DNA of 64,000 bases from Sphingobium sp. V4 (GCF_029590555.1 NZ_CP081001.1:310001-374000); one strand, 5' to 3'. Counted from the first letter of the stretch, positions 41,927-50,756 are shown. A program made the numbers and translations. Notes: a model not told the origin generated them from the letters alone.

Positions 41927-42550
41927 TTACTCGGCAGCGTTTGCGGTGTTTGCGGCCGGCGCTTCGGCGCCGTTGGCGGCCTCACCGGCGGCGGCGACAT
42001 TCGCGCCCTCGGCAGCCGGCGCCGCGTCGGCGGCGGGCAGCGGCAGGTTCGACCCCTGGGTATTGAGCCAGGCGATCAGGTTGGCGCGATCGACCGGATT
42101 GCCAAGGCCCGCGAAGGTCATCTTCGTGCCGGGGGCAAATTCGCGCGGGCTTTTCAGCCAGTGATCCAGCGCGTCGAAGCTCCAGTTGCCGCCCTTGCTC
42201 TTGAGCGCTTCGGAGAAGGCGAAACCGCCCTTGCCCTGGGCGACGGCTTCACCCACCGTGGCATAGAGATTGGGGCCGATGCCGTTGGCGCCGCCCTGAT
42301 TCACGGTGTGGCAGGCCGCGCATTTTGCGAACACCTTTTCGCCCGCCGCGACATCGGCGCTGGCCAGCAGGGTGTTCAGACCGGGGCCGCTGTCGCCGCC
42401 TTCGCCCTCGGCCTCCACGCCTTCGATCGCATAGCCCATTTTTTCGGGCCGTTCGTCATGGAAATATTTGGCGCTGACGATCCCACCGCCCAAGGCGATG
42501 ATCCCCGCAAACAAAGCCCAGCCCGCCACGGTATTGAAACGATCGCCCAT
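41927..42550 (-). CDS. Membrane-anchored cytochrome c family protein
   Basis: A 207-residue c-type cytochrome. One TM helix (about 7-30, TVAGWALFAGIIALGGGIVSAKYF) anchors it in the inner membrane with the haem domain in the periplasm. Haem attachment is CAACH (about 76-80) and the sixth ligand is probably Met in PGTKMTFAGL (about 141). The fold is class I, CycM/cytochrome c552-like, suited to carry electrons to a terminal oxidase. The C-terminal 45 residues are an Ala/Glu/Asn-rich tail. It ends with TAA directly followed in frame by the GNAT sequence. It is divergent from pheA. Confidence 0.9.
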   Translation of the reverse strand: MGDRFNTVAGWALFAGIIALGGGIVSAKYFHDERPEKMGYAIEGVEAEGEGGDSGPGLNTLLASADVAAGEKVFAKCAACHTVNQGGANGIGPNLYATVGEAVAQGKGGFAFSEALKSKGGNWSFDALDHWLKSPREFAPGTKMTFAGLGNPVDRANLIAWLNTQGSNLPLPAADAAPAAEGANVAAAGEAANGAEAPAANTANAAE

Positions 42551-42724
42551 CTCGCTCGACTTCCCTAAGATTTTTGTCCTGGAGACTGTCAGACGCGCCC
42601 CCTCTTGTGCGCTGCCATAAAGGGGGACACGCGATGGTGCAAGTCGGGTTGGCACCGGATTGTGCCGGCGATGCCTGTCCGCGCTTGCGTGGCGGCGGCG
42701 GAAACCCTAAGCGCGCACGCGTCC

Positions 42725-43615
42725 ATGGAAAATTATCCCGCCCCTGCCCGCGTGATCGTCGCGGAACTGGCCGCCAAGGCCGCCGCCGATCCCGCCCGCG
42801 CCGTCGCCTATCAGGGCGCGCCGGGCGCCAATTCGCATCTGGCCGCGCTCGGCTATGCGCCCGATTGCGTGCCGCTGCCCTGTTTCGCATTCGAGGATGC
42901 GATTGACGCAGTGCGCAACGGACAGGCCGCGCGGGCGATCATCCCGATCGAAAACAGCCTGCACGGGCGCGTGGCGGACATGCATTTCCTGCTGCCCGAA
43001 TCGGGGCTGCGGATAGTCGACGAATATTTCCTGCGCATCCGCCATTGCCTGATGGCGCCGGACAACAGCCCGGTGAAGAGCGCGATCAGCCATCCGCAGG
43101 CGCTGGGCCAGTGCCGCCATTATCTGCGCGAGCGCGGCATCCAGCCGGTCGCCTATGCCGACACGGCCGGCGCGGCGGCGCTGGTGGCCGAGACGCGCAC
43201 GCCGGGGGAGGGGGCGATCGCGCCCTATCTGGCGGCGGAACTCTATGGCCTGCGCCTGATCGCGGAGAATATCGAGGACAGCGACGACAATATGACGCGC
43301 TTCCTGGTGCTGGCGCGCGAACCGAAGATGCCGACCCCCAATGTCGGGCCGGTGATGACGACCTTCCTGTTCGAGGTGAAGAATGTCCCCGCCGCCCTAT
43401 ACAAGGCGATGGGGGGCTTCGCCACCAACGGGGTCAACATGACCAAGCTGGAAAGTTACCAACGGGGCGCGAGCTTTGCCGCGACCGAATTCTACTGCGA
43501 CATCGAGGGGATGCCGGGCGACCCGGCGGTCGACCGCGCGCTGGCCGAGCTGGAGTTCCACACCAAATGGGTGCGGATGCTGGGCAGCTATCGCCAGGCG
43601 CGGCCCAGAACATAG
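42725..43615 (+). CDS. pheA: Prephenate dehydratase
   Basis: A 296-residue enzyme converting prephenate to phenylpyruvate for phenylalanine synthesis. The catalytic domain (about 24-200) has AVAYQGAPGANSHLAAL, IPIENSLHGRVADMHFLLPESG and a late DNMTRFLVLA that contains the conserved Thr-Arg-Phe. The ACT regulatory domain (about 215-290) contains NVPAALYKAMGGFATNGVNMTKLES, the phenylalanine-binding region for feedback inhibition. No chorismate mutase domain is fused. The ATG at 42725 fits the family length; the ribosome-binding site is weak. Confidence 0.94.
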   Translation: MENYPAPARVIVAELAAKAAADPARAVAYQGAPGANSHLAALGYAPDCVPLPCFAFEDAIDAVRNGQAARAIIPIENSLHGRVADMHFLLPESGLRIVDEYFLRIRHCLMAPDNSPVKSAISHPQALGQCRHYLRERGIQPVAYADTAGAAALVAETRTPGEGAIAPYLAAELYGLRLIAENIEDSDDNMTRFLVLAREPKMPTPNVGPVMTTFLFEVKNVPAALYKAMGGFATNGVNMTKLESYQRGASFAATEFYCDIEGMPGDPAVDRALAELEFHTKWVRMLGSYRQARPRT

Positions 43616-43669
43616 GATCGCTCCACCTTTTGCTGGGATCATGGTCCTGGCTTGAGCTATAGCCGCGCC

Positions 43670-44398
43670 ATGGCCATTGCTATCATCCTGTCCGCCCTGG
43701 CGATGAGCGCCATCGTCGGCGTGCGCTACCTGCTCACCAGCGGAGGATTCGCGCTGGCGACCCGGATGCGCCAGCCGGGCCTGTATCGCGGGCTCGAGGC
43801 GCAGATGGGGCGCGAGGTCGGCTGGTCGCTGCTGTCCGCGCTGATCTATGGCGTGCCCGCCGGGGTGGTCGCCTGGGGCTGGCAGGCGCGGGGCTGGACG
43901 AAAATATACACCGACCTGGACAGCTATCCGCTGTGGTGGCTGCCGGTATCGGTGCTGCTCTATCTGGCCGCGCATGACAGCTGGTTCTACTGGACCCATC
44001 GCTGGATGCACCGGCCCGCGCTGTTCCGCATCGCCCATGCCGTGCATCATGCCAGCAGGCCGCCGACGGCCTGGGCAGCGATGAGCTTTCACCCCTGGGA
44101 GGCGCTGACCGGCGCGGTCGTCATCCCGGCGCTGGTGGTCCTGATCCCGATCCATGTCGGCGCGCTGGGCGTGGTGTTGACCATCATGACGGTCATGGGG
44201 GTGAGCAACCATATGGGGTGGGAGATGTTTCCGCGCTGGATGGTGCGCGGACCGATGGGATCGTGGCTGATCACCGCCAGCCATCATCAACGGCATCATG
44301 ATCTCTATCGTTGCAACTACGGTCTCTATTTTCGATTCTGGGATCGGCTGTGTGGCACCGACAAGGGGTTGGGCGACTTTGCGAAGGGGCAGGCGTGA
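43670..44398 (+). CDS. Sterol desaturase/fatty acid hydroxylase family protein
   Basis: A 242-residue integral membrane di-iron enzyme. His clusters are HDSWFYWTHRWMH (about 103-115), HAVHH (about 123-127) and HHQRHH (about 205-210), the pattern of the FA_hydroxylase superfamily. Four to five TM helices. In sphingomonads relatives include carotenoid and lipid hydroxylases; the substrate cannot be decided here. The next gene starts with a GTG that overlaps this stop codon, so the two are coupled. The start is the ATG at 43670. Confidence 0.88.
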   Translation: MAIAIILSALAMSAIVGVRYLLTSGGFALATRMRQPGLYRGLEAQMGREVGWSLLSALIYGVPAGVVAWGWQARGWTKIYTDLDSYPLWWLPVSVLLYLAAHDSWFYWTHRWMHRPALFRIAHAVHHASRPPTAWAAMSFHPWEALTGAVVIPALVVLIPIHVGALGVVLTIMTVMGVSNHMGWEMFPRWMVRGPMGSWLITASHHQRHHDLYRCNYGLYFRFWDRLCGTDKGLGDFAKGQA

Positions 44399-44829
44399 CG
44401 CGATACGGTATGTTGCTGGCGGCGATGGCGGGATCGGTGGGCGCGGCGCCCGCCCTCCAGCCCCAGCCGCTGCTTATGGGGCTGGAGGGCCTGCGTTCGG
44501 GCAAGGGGCAGATATTGGTGTGCGTCACCCGGTCGCCCGCTCATTTCCCCGATTGCAGCCATGACCCCGACAAGCGGCATTTCGCCGTGCCGGCGTCCGC
44601 CGCGCCGGTGGGACTGGGGCAACTGGCGCCCGGCATTTATGCCATCGCGATCATCCATGACGAGAATGGCAACGGCAAGCTGGACACCTTCGCCGGCATT
44701 CCGCGCGAGGGGGTGGGCTTCTCGCGCAATCCAGCGATCCGCTTCGGCGCGCCCAGTTTTCGGTCGGCCAGCTTTTCGGTCGGAGGCGGCGAAGTCGAGC
44801 AGGACATAAGGCTCAAATATTTCCTCTGA
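44395..44829 (+). CDS. Exported DUF2141 domain protein
   Basis: A 144-residue protein from a GTG that overlaps the previous stop. Signal peptide residues 1-18 (MTRYGMLLAAMAGSVGAA). The DUF2141 core shows QILVCVTRSPAHFPDC, LAPGIYAIAIIHDENGNGKLDTFAGIPREGVGFSRNP, where IIHDENGNGKLD is the family hallmark and resembles a calcium-binding loop, and ends with KYFL. Secreted or periplasmic; function unknown. DUF2141 proteins often neighbour carotenoid or lipid-modifying genes, consistent with the hydroxylase upstream. Confidence 0.85.
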   Translation: MTRYGMLLAAMAGSVGAAPALQPQPLLMGLEGLRSGKGQILVCVTRSPAHFPDCSHDPDKRHFAVPASAAPVGLGQLAPGIYAIAIIHDENGNGKLDTFAGIPREGVGFSRNPAIRFGAPSFRSASFSVGGGEVEQDIRLKYFL

Positions 44830-44940
44830 CGCGGGGGCGCCGCCTTTCTCCCCTTCCTGTCTTGTGCCCGAGGGGTGACGCCCCACATAAGGCGCTGTAT
44901 GACGGCGGCGAGTTGGACCGCATTGCAGGAGACGAGAAGC

Positions 44941-45852
44941 GTGGCGACCCTGGGACTGAGCGACACCGAAAAGGCGGCCGTGGAGGCATTTCGCCGCGAC
45001 GTGGTGGAGCCTTCGCGCACCAGCCTGGTGATCGTCGATTTCTGGGCTGAATGGTGCGGCCCCTGCAAGCAGTTGACCCCGGTGATCGAGAAGGTGTGCG
45101 CCGAATATGCATCCAAGGGCGTGAAGCTGGTCAAGGTCAATGTCGACGAAAATGGCTTCATCGCCAGCCAGTTCCGCGTCCAGTCGATCCCCACCGTTTA
45201 TGCGGTGTTTCAGGGCCAGCCGGTCGCGGACCTGAGCCAGGCGCGCACCGAAGGGCAGCTCAAGCAATATCTCGACCAGATACTGGGCCAGTTGCCGATC
45301 GAATCCGACGAGAAGGCGCTGGCCGCCGAAGTCGCGCCACTGATCGCCATGGGCGAGGAATTGCTGGCGGGCGGCGAGCCTGACCGCGCGCTGTCGGTTT
45401 TCGCCCAGATCGCCGAGATGGCACCCGACAATGTCGAGGTGGCGTCGGGCCAGGCGCGGGCGCTGGTTGCGCTGGGCCAGCTGGACGAGGCCGAGGCGGT
45501 GCTGGCGGCGTTGCCCGAGGATGCGGCCAAGCATGTCGCGATCGACCAGGCGCGGGCCGCCATCGCACTGGCGCGCGACGTCAGGCCGGTGTCCGACCTG
45601 TCGGGCGTCGCGGCGAAGGTCGCGGCCGATCCCGACGATCATGAAGCGCGGTTCGAACTGGCCGGCGGGCTGATGGCCAATGGCGACCGCGATGGCGCGG
45701 CCGACGCGCTGCTGGAGATCGTGCGGCGCGACCGGGCTTGGAATGACGGCGCGGCGCGGGCGCAATTGCTCAAGATTTTCGAGGCGGTGGGGCTGGAAGA
45801 TCCCTGGGTAGCGGGGCAGCGGCGCAAATTGTCGCAGATTCTCTTTTCCTGA
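44941..45852 (+). CDS. Thioredoxin-domain/TPR co-chaperone, YbbN-like
   Basis: A 303-residue cytoplasmic protein. The thioredoxin domain (about 18-125) has DFWAEWCGPCKQLTPVIEKV with active-site CGPC, and SIPTVYAVFQGQPV with the cis-Pro. The C-terminal half (about 130-300) is made of TPR-like helical pairs (AEEL LAGGEPDRALSVFAQIAEMAPDNVEV, ARALVALGQLDEAEAVLAALPED), as in YbbN/CnoX, which protects proteins from oxidative aggregation. The start is a GTG at 44941 with AGGAG nine bases upstream; an ATG at 44899 is the alternative. It is one base from the Lon-N gene. Confidence 0.88.
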   Translation: MATLGLSDTEKAAVEAFRRDVVEPSRTSLVIVDFWAEWCGPCKQLTPVIEKVCAEYASKGVKLVKVNVDENGFIASQFRVQSIPTVYAVFQGQPVADLSQARTEGQLKQYLDQILGQLPIESDEKALAAEVAPLIAMGEELLAGGEPDRALSVFAQIAEMAPDNVEVASGQARALVALGQLDEAEAVLAALPEDAAKHVAIDQARAAIALARDVRPVSDLSGVAAKVAADPDDHEARFELAGGLMANGDRDGAADALLEIVRRDRAWNDGAARAQLLKIFEAVGLEDPWVAGQRRKLSQILFS

Positions 45853-45853
45853 G

Positions 45854-46492
45854 ATGCCGATCGCGCGCGTCTCGATCTTTCCTCTGTCAGGCGCGTTGCT
45901 GCTGCCGGGGATGGAATTGCCGCTGCATATCTTCGAGCCGCGGTATCGCGCGCTGATCCATGACGCCATGGCGCGCGACCGGCGGATCGGCATGATCCAG
46001 CCGCGCGGGGATGGGAGTGTGAAGGAGGCCCACGCCGCGGCGCAGCCCCCGCTGTTCGATGTCGGTTGCCTGGGCCATGTCAGCCAGATCGAGGCGCTGG
46101 AGGATGGGCGGTTCAATATCATTCTGACCGGCCTGGCGCGGTTTCGCGTGGTGCGCGAATTGCCGGTGGCGACCCAGTTCCGGCAGGTCGAGGCCGATAT
46201 CGAGCAGGCGCCGCAGGAGGATGAGATATTGTCTGCCGTCGAGCGTGCGGCGCTGGAGCAGGAATCGCGGCGCTTCGCCGACCTGCTGGGCTATGTGGTC
46301 GACTGGACGGCGGTGTCGCGGCTGGACGATGCGGCGCTGGTGAACGGCATCGCCCAGATCGCACCCTTCGATCCCGCGGCCAAGCAGACCTTGCTGGAAG
46401 CGGACACGCTGTCCGAACGGTCGGAGCGGATCATCCAGCTGATGCAGATTGTCGGCCGGATCGAGCGCGATGGCGGGGCGACGATGCAATGA
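45854..46492 (+). CDS. Lon N-terminal (substrate-binding) domain protein
   Basis: A 212-residue stand-alone LON_substr_bdg domain: RVSIFPLSGALLLPGMELPLHIFEPRYRALIHDAMARDRRIGMIQPRG at the N-terminus, GCLGHVSQIEALEDGRFNIILTGLARFRV, then a helical part. No ATPase or protease domain follows, so it is not Lon. Such proteins are conserved in alphaproteobacteria next to YbbN-like and Trm112 genes, as here, and may take part in proteostasis; the mechanism is not known. It starts one base after the thioredoxin gene's stop. Confidence 0.9.
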   Translation: MPIARVSIFPLSGALLLPGMELPLHIFEPRYRALIHDAMARDRRIGMIQPRGDGSVKEAHAAAQPPLFDVGCLGHVSQIEALEDGRFNIILTGLARFRVVRELPVATQFRQVEADIEQAPQEDEILSAVERAALEQESRRFADLLGYVVDWTAVSRLDDAALVNGIAQIAPFDPAAKQTLLEADTLSERSERIIQLMQIVGRIERDGGATMQ

Positions 46493-46683
46493 GCGCGGCG
46501 AAGATCGGGACGGGCCCGATCGATCCCTGGCTGATGGAGAAGCTGGTCTGCCCGGTGACGCGCACACCGCTGCGCTGGGACGCGGCGAGCGGGGCACTGG
46601 TGTCCGACGCGGCGGGCCTGGCCTTCCCGGTGCGGGACGGCGTGCCGGTGCTGGTGGTGCGCGAGGCCGTTGCCATCGCGTGA
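46489..46683 (+). CDS. Trm112 family protein
   Basis: A 64-residue protein of the Trm112/UPF0434 zinc-ribbon-like family: WLMEKLVCPVTRTPLRWDAASGALVSDAAGLAFPVRDGVPVLV. Only one Cys is present, so zinc is probably not bound, as in many bacterial members. Trm112 proteins stabilise or activate methyltransferases. Its ATG overlaps the Lon-N stop (ATGA), completing a thioredoxin/Lon-N/Trm112 operon. Confidence 0.9.
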   Translation: MSAAKIGTGPIDPWLMEKLVCPVTRTPLRWDAASGALVSDAAGLAFPVRDGVPVLVVREAVAIA

Positions 46684-46720
46684 GGCGGCGAGCGTCGCAT
46701 GAGCCGGGCGCGCCATCCGA

Positions 46721-47158
46721 TCACTTGAACGCGGCGATGCATTCCACTTCGAGCGGGGCGCCCAGCGCCAGGCCGTCTGCGCCGAAGGCGCTGCGGGCGG
46801 GGAGCCGCTTGCCTTCGAAATAGGGGAGATAGGCGGCGTTGAAGCGGGGCCAGTCGGCCATGTCGTCGAGCATCACCGTGCATTTGACGACGTGGCCGAA
46901 GTCGAGGCCATTGTCCTTCAATATTCTGCCGATCGAATCCATCGCGCCCTTCACGGCGGCGTCGAAGCCTTCCAGGTGCTTGTCCATGCCGGCTGGCACC
47001 TGGCCGATCTGGCCGGACAGGAACAGGATGTCGCCCACGCGCACCGACGGCGAGAAGGGGAGTTTGGCCGGCATGGACTGGGGCTGGGGCTCGGGGGCGG
47101 GCTGGGCCAGGCCGGGAGTGGCGCCGAGCAGCAGGGCGGCGGCGAGCAGGCGTTTCAT
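46721..47158 (-). CDS. Exported RidA family protein
   Basis: A 145-residue RidA/YjgF-family protein. RidA proteins hydrolyse reactive enamine/imine intermediates. It carries a signal peptide (MKRLLAAALLLGATPGLAQ), so it acts in the periplasm, unlike canonical RidA. Family elements are VGDILFLSGQIGQVPAG, FDAAVKGAMDSIGRILKDNGLDFGHVVKCTVMLDDMADWPRFNAAYLPYF and RSAFGADGLALGAPLEVECIA. The conserved Arg near the active site is in ARSAFG. The start at 47158 follows GGAGAG. It is downstream of TonB receptor 2 on the same strand, with a hairpin between them. Confidence 0.88.
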   Translation of the reverse strand: MKRLLAAALLLGATPGLAQPAPEPQPQSMPAKLPFSPSVRVGDILFLSGQIGQVPAGMDKHLEGFDAAVKGAMDSIGRILKDNGLDFGHVVKCTVMLDDMADWPRFNAAYLPYFEGKRLPARSAFGADGLALGAPLEVECIAAFK

Positions 47159-47177
47159 GCTTTTTCTCTCCATGGCA

Positions 47178-47207
47178 AAGGGCCGGTCCGTCGCCGGACC
47201 GGCCCTT
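47178..47207 (-). terminator. Perfect hairpin between TonB receptor 2 and ridA-like gene
   Basis: AAGGGCCGGTCC (47178-47189) and GGACCGGCCCTT (47196-47207) are 12-bp perfect arms around GTCGCC. On the minus strand it follows the receptor stop by 16 bases and is followed by TTTGCC, a very short T-run. It may terminate most receptor transcripts or act as a processing stem that lowers ridA expression. Confidence 0.7.
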
Positions 47208-47223
47208 CCTTCGTGACGTCAGG

Positions 47224-49875
47224 TTAGAACTTGATCGTCGCCCTGGCGTAATAATAGCCGCCGTTCGTGCCGTAGGGGCCGAACGTATAGGGGGCGTTGA
47301 TGGTGCCGCCATTGTTGATGTAGGGCGAATTGCCCGTGGTCGGCCAGGTCGCCGGGTCGTAGTTGCCCACCAGCGGCGCGATTTCCGGCTTCTTGTCGAA
47401 CAGGTTGTTCGCACCGATCGCGATGTTGGCGAATTCGGTGATGTCATAATCCAGTTCGAGATCGAAGATCGCCGCCGGCTTCACTTCGGCATTATAATAA
47501 CGCTGTCCGTTCGCCAGCAGGATCGGCGCGGGCAGGGCCGCAATGCCCCGCGAAACGTTGCCGTTGGACGACGTGCTGTTCGGCTGCACGTAGGAATTCA
47601 CTTTGGTATAATAGTTCATGCGCAGATTGGCGCCAAACCGGCCGCTGGTGAACAGAGCGCTGGCCGTGCCCTTGAACTTGGGGCTGGCCGCTTCGATGGT
47701 CTGTTCGGCGGTGGGGCTGAACAGGGTGCCGAGCTTGTTCTTCGTGACCTTGGTCACATTATAGTTGGCGCCCAGCGACAGGTCGAGTTTGCCGAAGTCC
47801 AGATTGACCGGATAGCGCGCTGCGATTTCCAGGCCCTTTGTCGAGGTGTCGATACCGTTGGTGAAGGTCTGGATCGCGAGCGAACCGTTGCTAATGACGG
47901 TGGGGTCGAGTTGCTTGCCGCTCGCGGCGATCGCGGCCTGGACCAGGTCATAGGGCGTCAGGCCGTTGATCAGCGGTGTCAGGATGCGGGTCGGTGCGGT
48001 AGTCAGGCCGTTAAATTGCTGGCCTGTGATCGAACCCGAGGACACGATGCGGTCCTTGATTTTGATGTAATAGCCGTCCAGCGTGATCGCCAAACGCGGG
48101 ATCGGGCGCAACACGATGCCGGCGGACAGGTTGACCGACTTTTCCGGCTTCAGCGCGCCGAAGCCCGCGCTTGCCGAACCGGGCGAACTGGGCGCGAGTT
48201 GCAGCGTGGCCGAGGTTGGGCCGACATTGGTCGACGAATAGCCCGATTCCTGAAGCGACGGGGCGCGGAAGCCGGTGCTGGCGGTGCCGCGCAGCGCGAA
48301 AGCGTCCGAGAAGTCGTAACGGGTCGTGATCTTGCCGATCTGGGTGTCGCCGAAATCGCTGTAATGTTCGTAGCGGCCGGCGACGTCGACCAGCCATTCG
48401 GGCGTCGGATTGAAGGAGACGTCCGCATAGATCGCCTTGGCGGTGCGGCGCAGCGTGCCGGCGTCGCTGGCGGCGTAGCCGGGGAAGGACTGGCCGCCTT
48501 CGATATAGAGCGACAGTGGATCGCCTTGGCCGATGGTGTAGCTCTCCCGGCGATATTCCGCGCCGAACGCAAGGTTTAGTGGCTTGTCGAGGCCGATATC
48601 GAATTCCTTGCGGATATCGGCCGTGCCGACATATTGGCGGAATTCGAACTTGCCGTCGTAGAAGTCGCTGGGCGACTGGCCGGTGTTGACGAACAGCGAT
48701 GCGTTGACCGAGTGGGTCGTATAGACCTTGGCGACGTCTTCCGAATAGCTGGCGGCCAGATCCCAATTCCAGCCGTCGCCCAGATCGCCCCGCAGGCCAT
48801 TGGTGATCTGGAATTCATTCTGCTTCACTTCGATGTGCGGGACTAGACCGGTCTGTGCGGAGGTGCCGAAGCACTGAGTCGGATCGGTGGTCGTCGCCAC
48901 CCATACGCCCGCCGAATTCTGGGCGCGGCACAGGCGGGTGGGATGGCGATAGCCCTGGAGCGCGTCGCCATGACGATAGGACACGTCACCGAAGGAGTAG
49001 AGTTCGACGCCGCCGAAATCATAGCCGAAATTGTAGAAACCCAGCGTCAGCTTCGACGCCGGCTGGCCGCCATTGACGTTGGCGGTGCAATCGTCCGCAT
49101 TGCAGGCATCGAGTAGCGGCTTGAAGGCGGGAGAGACATTGGTGACGGTAGTGCCGTTATAGTTCATGACTGAAATCTGGCCGTCGCCGATCGTGGTCCA
49201 GTCGCTGCGGCGGTGGAACAGCGAGACGTCGAGATAGCCGTCCTCGCCGATCTTCATGCCGAAATTGCCGCTGGCGCTGTAGGTCGTGCCTTCGCCATCA
49301 TAATATTGGCCGGCGTTCAGCTTGATGGTGCCGCCCTCCTTGTCATCCTTCAGGATGATGTTGATGACACCGGCGATCGCGTCCGAACCATATTGCGCCG
49401 CCGCGCCGTCCTGCAACACTTCGATGCGGCTGACGATGTCCGGCGGGATAAGGTCGATGCTCGGTGCGGCCGAACCGCCGAAGGCGCCGTTGATGACCTG
49501 CAGAATGGAGTTGCCATGGCGGCGCTTGCCGTTGACCAGGACCAGCGTGTGGTTGGGCGACAGACCGCGCAGGCGGGCCGACAGCGAAAAGCTCGCCATG
49601 TCGGTGCCCTGGGTCTGCGCCTGGAAGGACGGCACGAGTTGGGTCAACGCCTGATTGAGGTTCGGCTGGCCCACGCGGGTCAGCGCTTCTTCGCCCAGCA
49701 CCTGGATCGGCGCGGCGCTTTCGGCTGCCTGCATGCCCACCGCGCGGGTGCCGGTGACGATGATCGCGGCGCCGTCGTCAGCCTGCGGCTCCTGCGGCGC
49801 TTCCTGCGCCATCGCGCAGGCCGACCAGGACGATGCCATAATGAGAGAAAGTTTCAACGCGGACAGTCTTGTCAT
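47224..49875 (-). CDS. TonB-dependent outer membrane receptor 2
   Basis: An 883-residue receptor. Signal peptide about 1-23 (ending AMA-QE). The TonB-box-like AAIIVTGTRAVG is at 36-47. The plug domain has SAAPIQVLGEEALTRVGQPN, LRGLSPNHTLVLVNGKRRH and VLQDGAAAQYGSDAIAGVINIIL. The barrel ends with YYYARATIKF, an aromatic C-terminus. It has the same layout and many shared plug residues with the receptor at 34585, so they belong to one subfamily. The exported RidA-like protein downstream suggests a nitrogen-containing substrate such as an amino acid or peptide; this is inference. AGGGGG lies five bases before the ATG. Confidence 0.93.
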   Translation of the reverse strand: MTRLSALKLSLIMASSWSACAMAQEAPQEPQADDGAAIIVTGTRAVGMQAAESAAPIQVLGEEALTRVGQPNLNQALTQLVPSFQAQTQGTDMASFSLSARLRGLSPNHTLVLVNGKRRHGNSILQVINGAFGGSAAPSIDLIPPDIVSRIEVLQDGAAAQYGSDAIAGVINIILKDDKEGGTIKLNAGQYYDGEGTTYSASGNFGMKIGEDGYLDVSLFHRRSDWTTIGDGQISVMNYNGTTVTNVSPAFKPLLDACNADDCTANVNGGQPASKLTLGFYNFGYDFGGVELYSFGDVSYRHGDALQGYRHPTRLCRAQNSAGVWVATTTDPTQCFGTSAQTGLVPHIEVKQNEFQITNGLRGDLGDGWNWDLAASYSEDVAKVYTTHSVNASLFVNTGQSPSDFYDGKFEFRQYVGTADIRKEFDIGLDKPLNLAFGAEYRRESYTIGQGDPLSLYIEGGQSFPGYAASDAGTLRRTAKAIYADVSFNPTPEWLVDVAGRYEHYSDFGDTQIGKITTRYDFSDAFALRGTASTGFRAPSLQESGYSSTNVGPTSATLQLAPSSPGSASAGFGALKPEKSVNLSAGIVLRPIPRLAITLDGYYIKIKDRIVSSGSITGQQFNGLTTAPTRILTPLINGLTPYDLVQAAIAASGKQLDPTVISNGSLAIQTFTNGIDTSTKGLEIAARYPVNLDFGKLDLSLGANYNVTKVTKNKLGTLFSPTAEQTIEAASPKFKGTASALFTSGRFGANLRMNYYTKVNSYVQPNSTSSNGNVSRGIAALPAPILLANGQRYYNAEVKPAAIFDLELDYDITEFANIAIGANNLFDKKPEIAPLVGNYDPATWPTTGNSPYINNGGTINAPYTFGPYGTNGGYYYARATIKF

Positions 49876-50051
49876 TCATGCCCCCTGTTTTGCATTATCG
49901 ATGACAAGGGGATGAACGAGCATTGCCGGTGAAACCGCTATTGCACTGCACAAATTTTACCCGAAAGCGGATTGTTTCCCGACTATTTCTGGCACTTGAT
50001 CCGCAAGCATGTCGCATCGACTATCGCTCGGCAATTGATAACTGCACGACG

Positions 50052-50081
50052 ATGCCAGTGCATTTTGCAGTCAACTGGCAT
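50052..50081. promoter_or_regulatory. Inverted repeat in the region upstream of TonB receptor 2
   Basis: ATGCCAGT (50052-50059) and ACTGGCAT (50074-50081) are perfect 8-bp arms 14 bases apart. They lie between the receptor start (49875) and the stop of the TlpA-like gene (50120). They could be an operator for the receptor or part of the end of the upstream transcript. The rest of the 244-base gap shows no gene. Confidence 0.4.
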
Positions 50082-50119
50082 GGCGGGTTTTTTCGGTTCG
50101 TTCGTTTATGCGCCAGTGG

Positions 50120-50737
50120 TCAGGAAGCTGTCGCTGCATCGATCAGCGCCTTCGCCTCCGGCCCTTCCCAATCCATCGCGCCGATCACCCGCACCATTTC
50201 CTTGCCCTGCGCGTCATAAATGACCGTGGTGGGGAGCTGGCCGGTGGCGTAATGGAAGCCGAACCGGTTTTCCGGGTCCGCATAGCCCCTGAGATGGGGC
50301 AGCTTGTGCTTCTGGAAGAAGGGCGTCACCGCCTTCATTCCCTGCATGTCCTGCGAGAGAGTGAGGACGGCCAGCCCCCTGGCGCCCTGGGCCGCCGCGA
50401 TCCGGTCCAGTGTGGGCATTTCCGCGATGCACGGCGCACACCAGGTGGCCCAGAGATTGACGAGCAGCGGGCGGCCGGCGAAGTCCTGCAACGTCCTTTC
50501 CCCGCCATCGGGATCGAGGAAGGCGAAATCGGGCGCGGGGGTGCCCGCCTTGCTGCGGTCCAGCCTGTAGCTGAAAGCATTGCCCTTCGCGCCCGCGTCC
50601 CTGACTTCGCCGGAGGCGGCGGGAACCTCACCGCTGATGCCTGCATTGGCTTGCTCCGGGGACCGGGATTGCCTATCGCAGGCCGCCAGGGCGGCAGGCA
50701 GGAGCAGTATCATTAGCGCGCGGAACGACGATATCAC
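50120..50737 (-). CDS. TlpA-like thiol-disulfide lipoprotein
   Basis: A 205-residue periplasmic lipoprotein of the TlpA/ResA redoxin family. Lipobox LAAC is at about residues 16-19 after a short hydrophobic signal. The thioredoxin fold has [24 protein letters not shown] with active-site CAPC (about 98), and QLPTTVIYD with the cis-Pro. It would reduce apocytochrome or other thiols outside the membrane. The start is the GTG at 50737 with GGAG nine bases upstream. That leaves only 19 bases to the argH start on the other strand. ATG alternatives are 50758 (overlapping the argH start) and 50713. Confidence 0.85.
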   Translation of the reverse strand: MISSFRALMILLLPAALAACDRQSRSPEQANAGISGEVPAASGEVRDAGAKGNAFSYRLDRSKAGTPAPDFAFLDPDGGERTLQDFAGRPLLVNLWATWCAPCIAEMPTLDRIAAAQGARGLAVLTLSQDMQGMKAVTPFFQKHKLPHLRGYADPENRFGFHYATGQLPTTVIYDAQGKEMVRVIGAMDWEGPEAKALIDAATAS

Positions 50738-50756
50738 GGAAGCAGGCTCCAACAGC

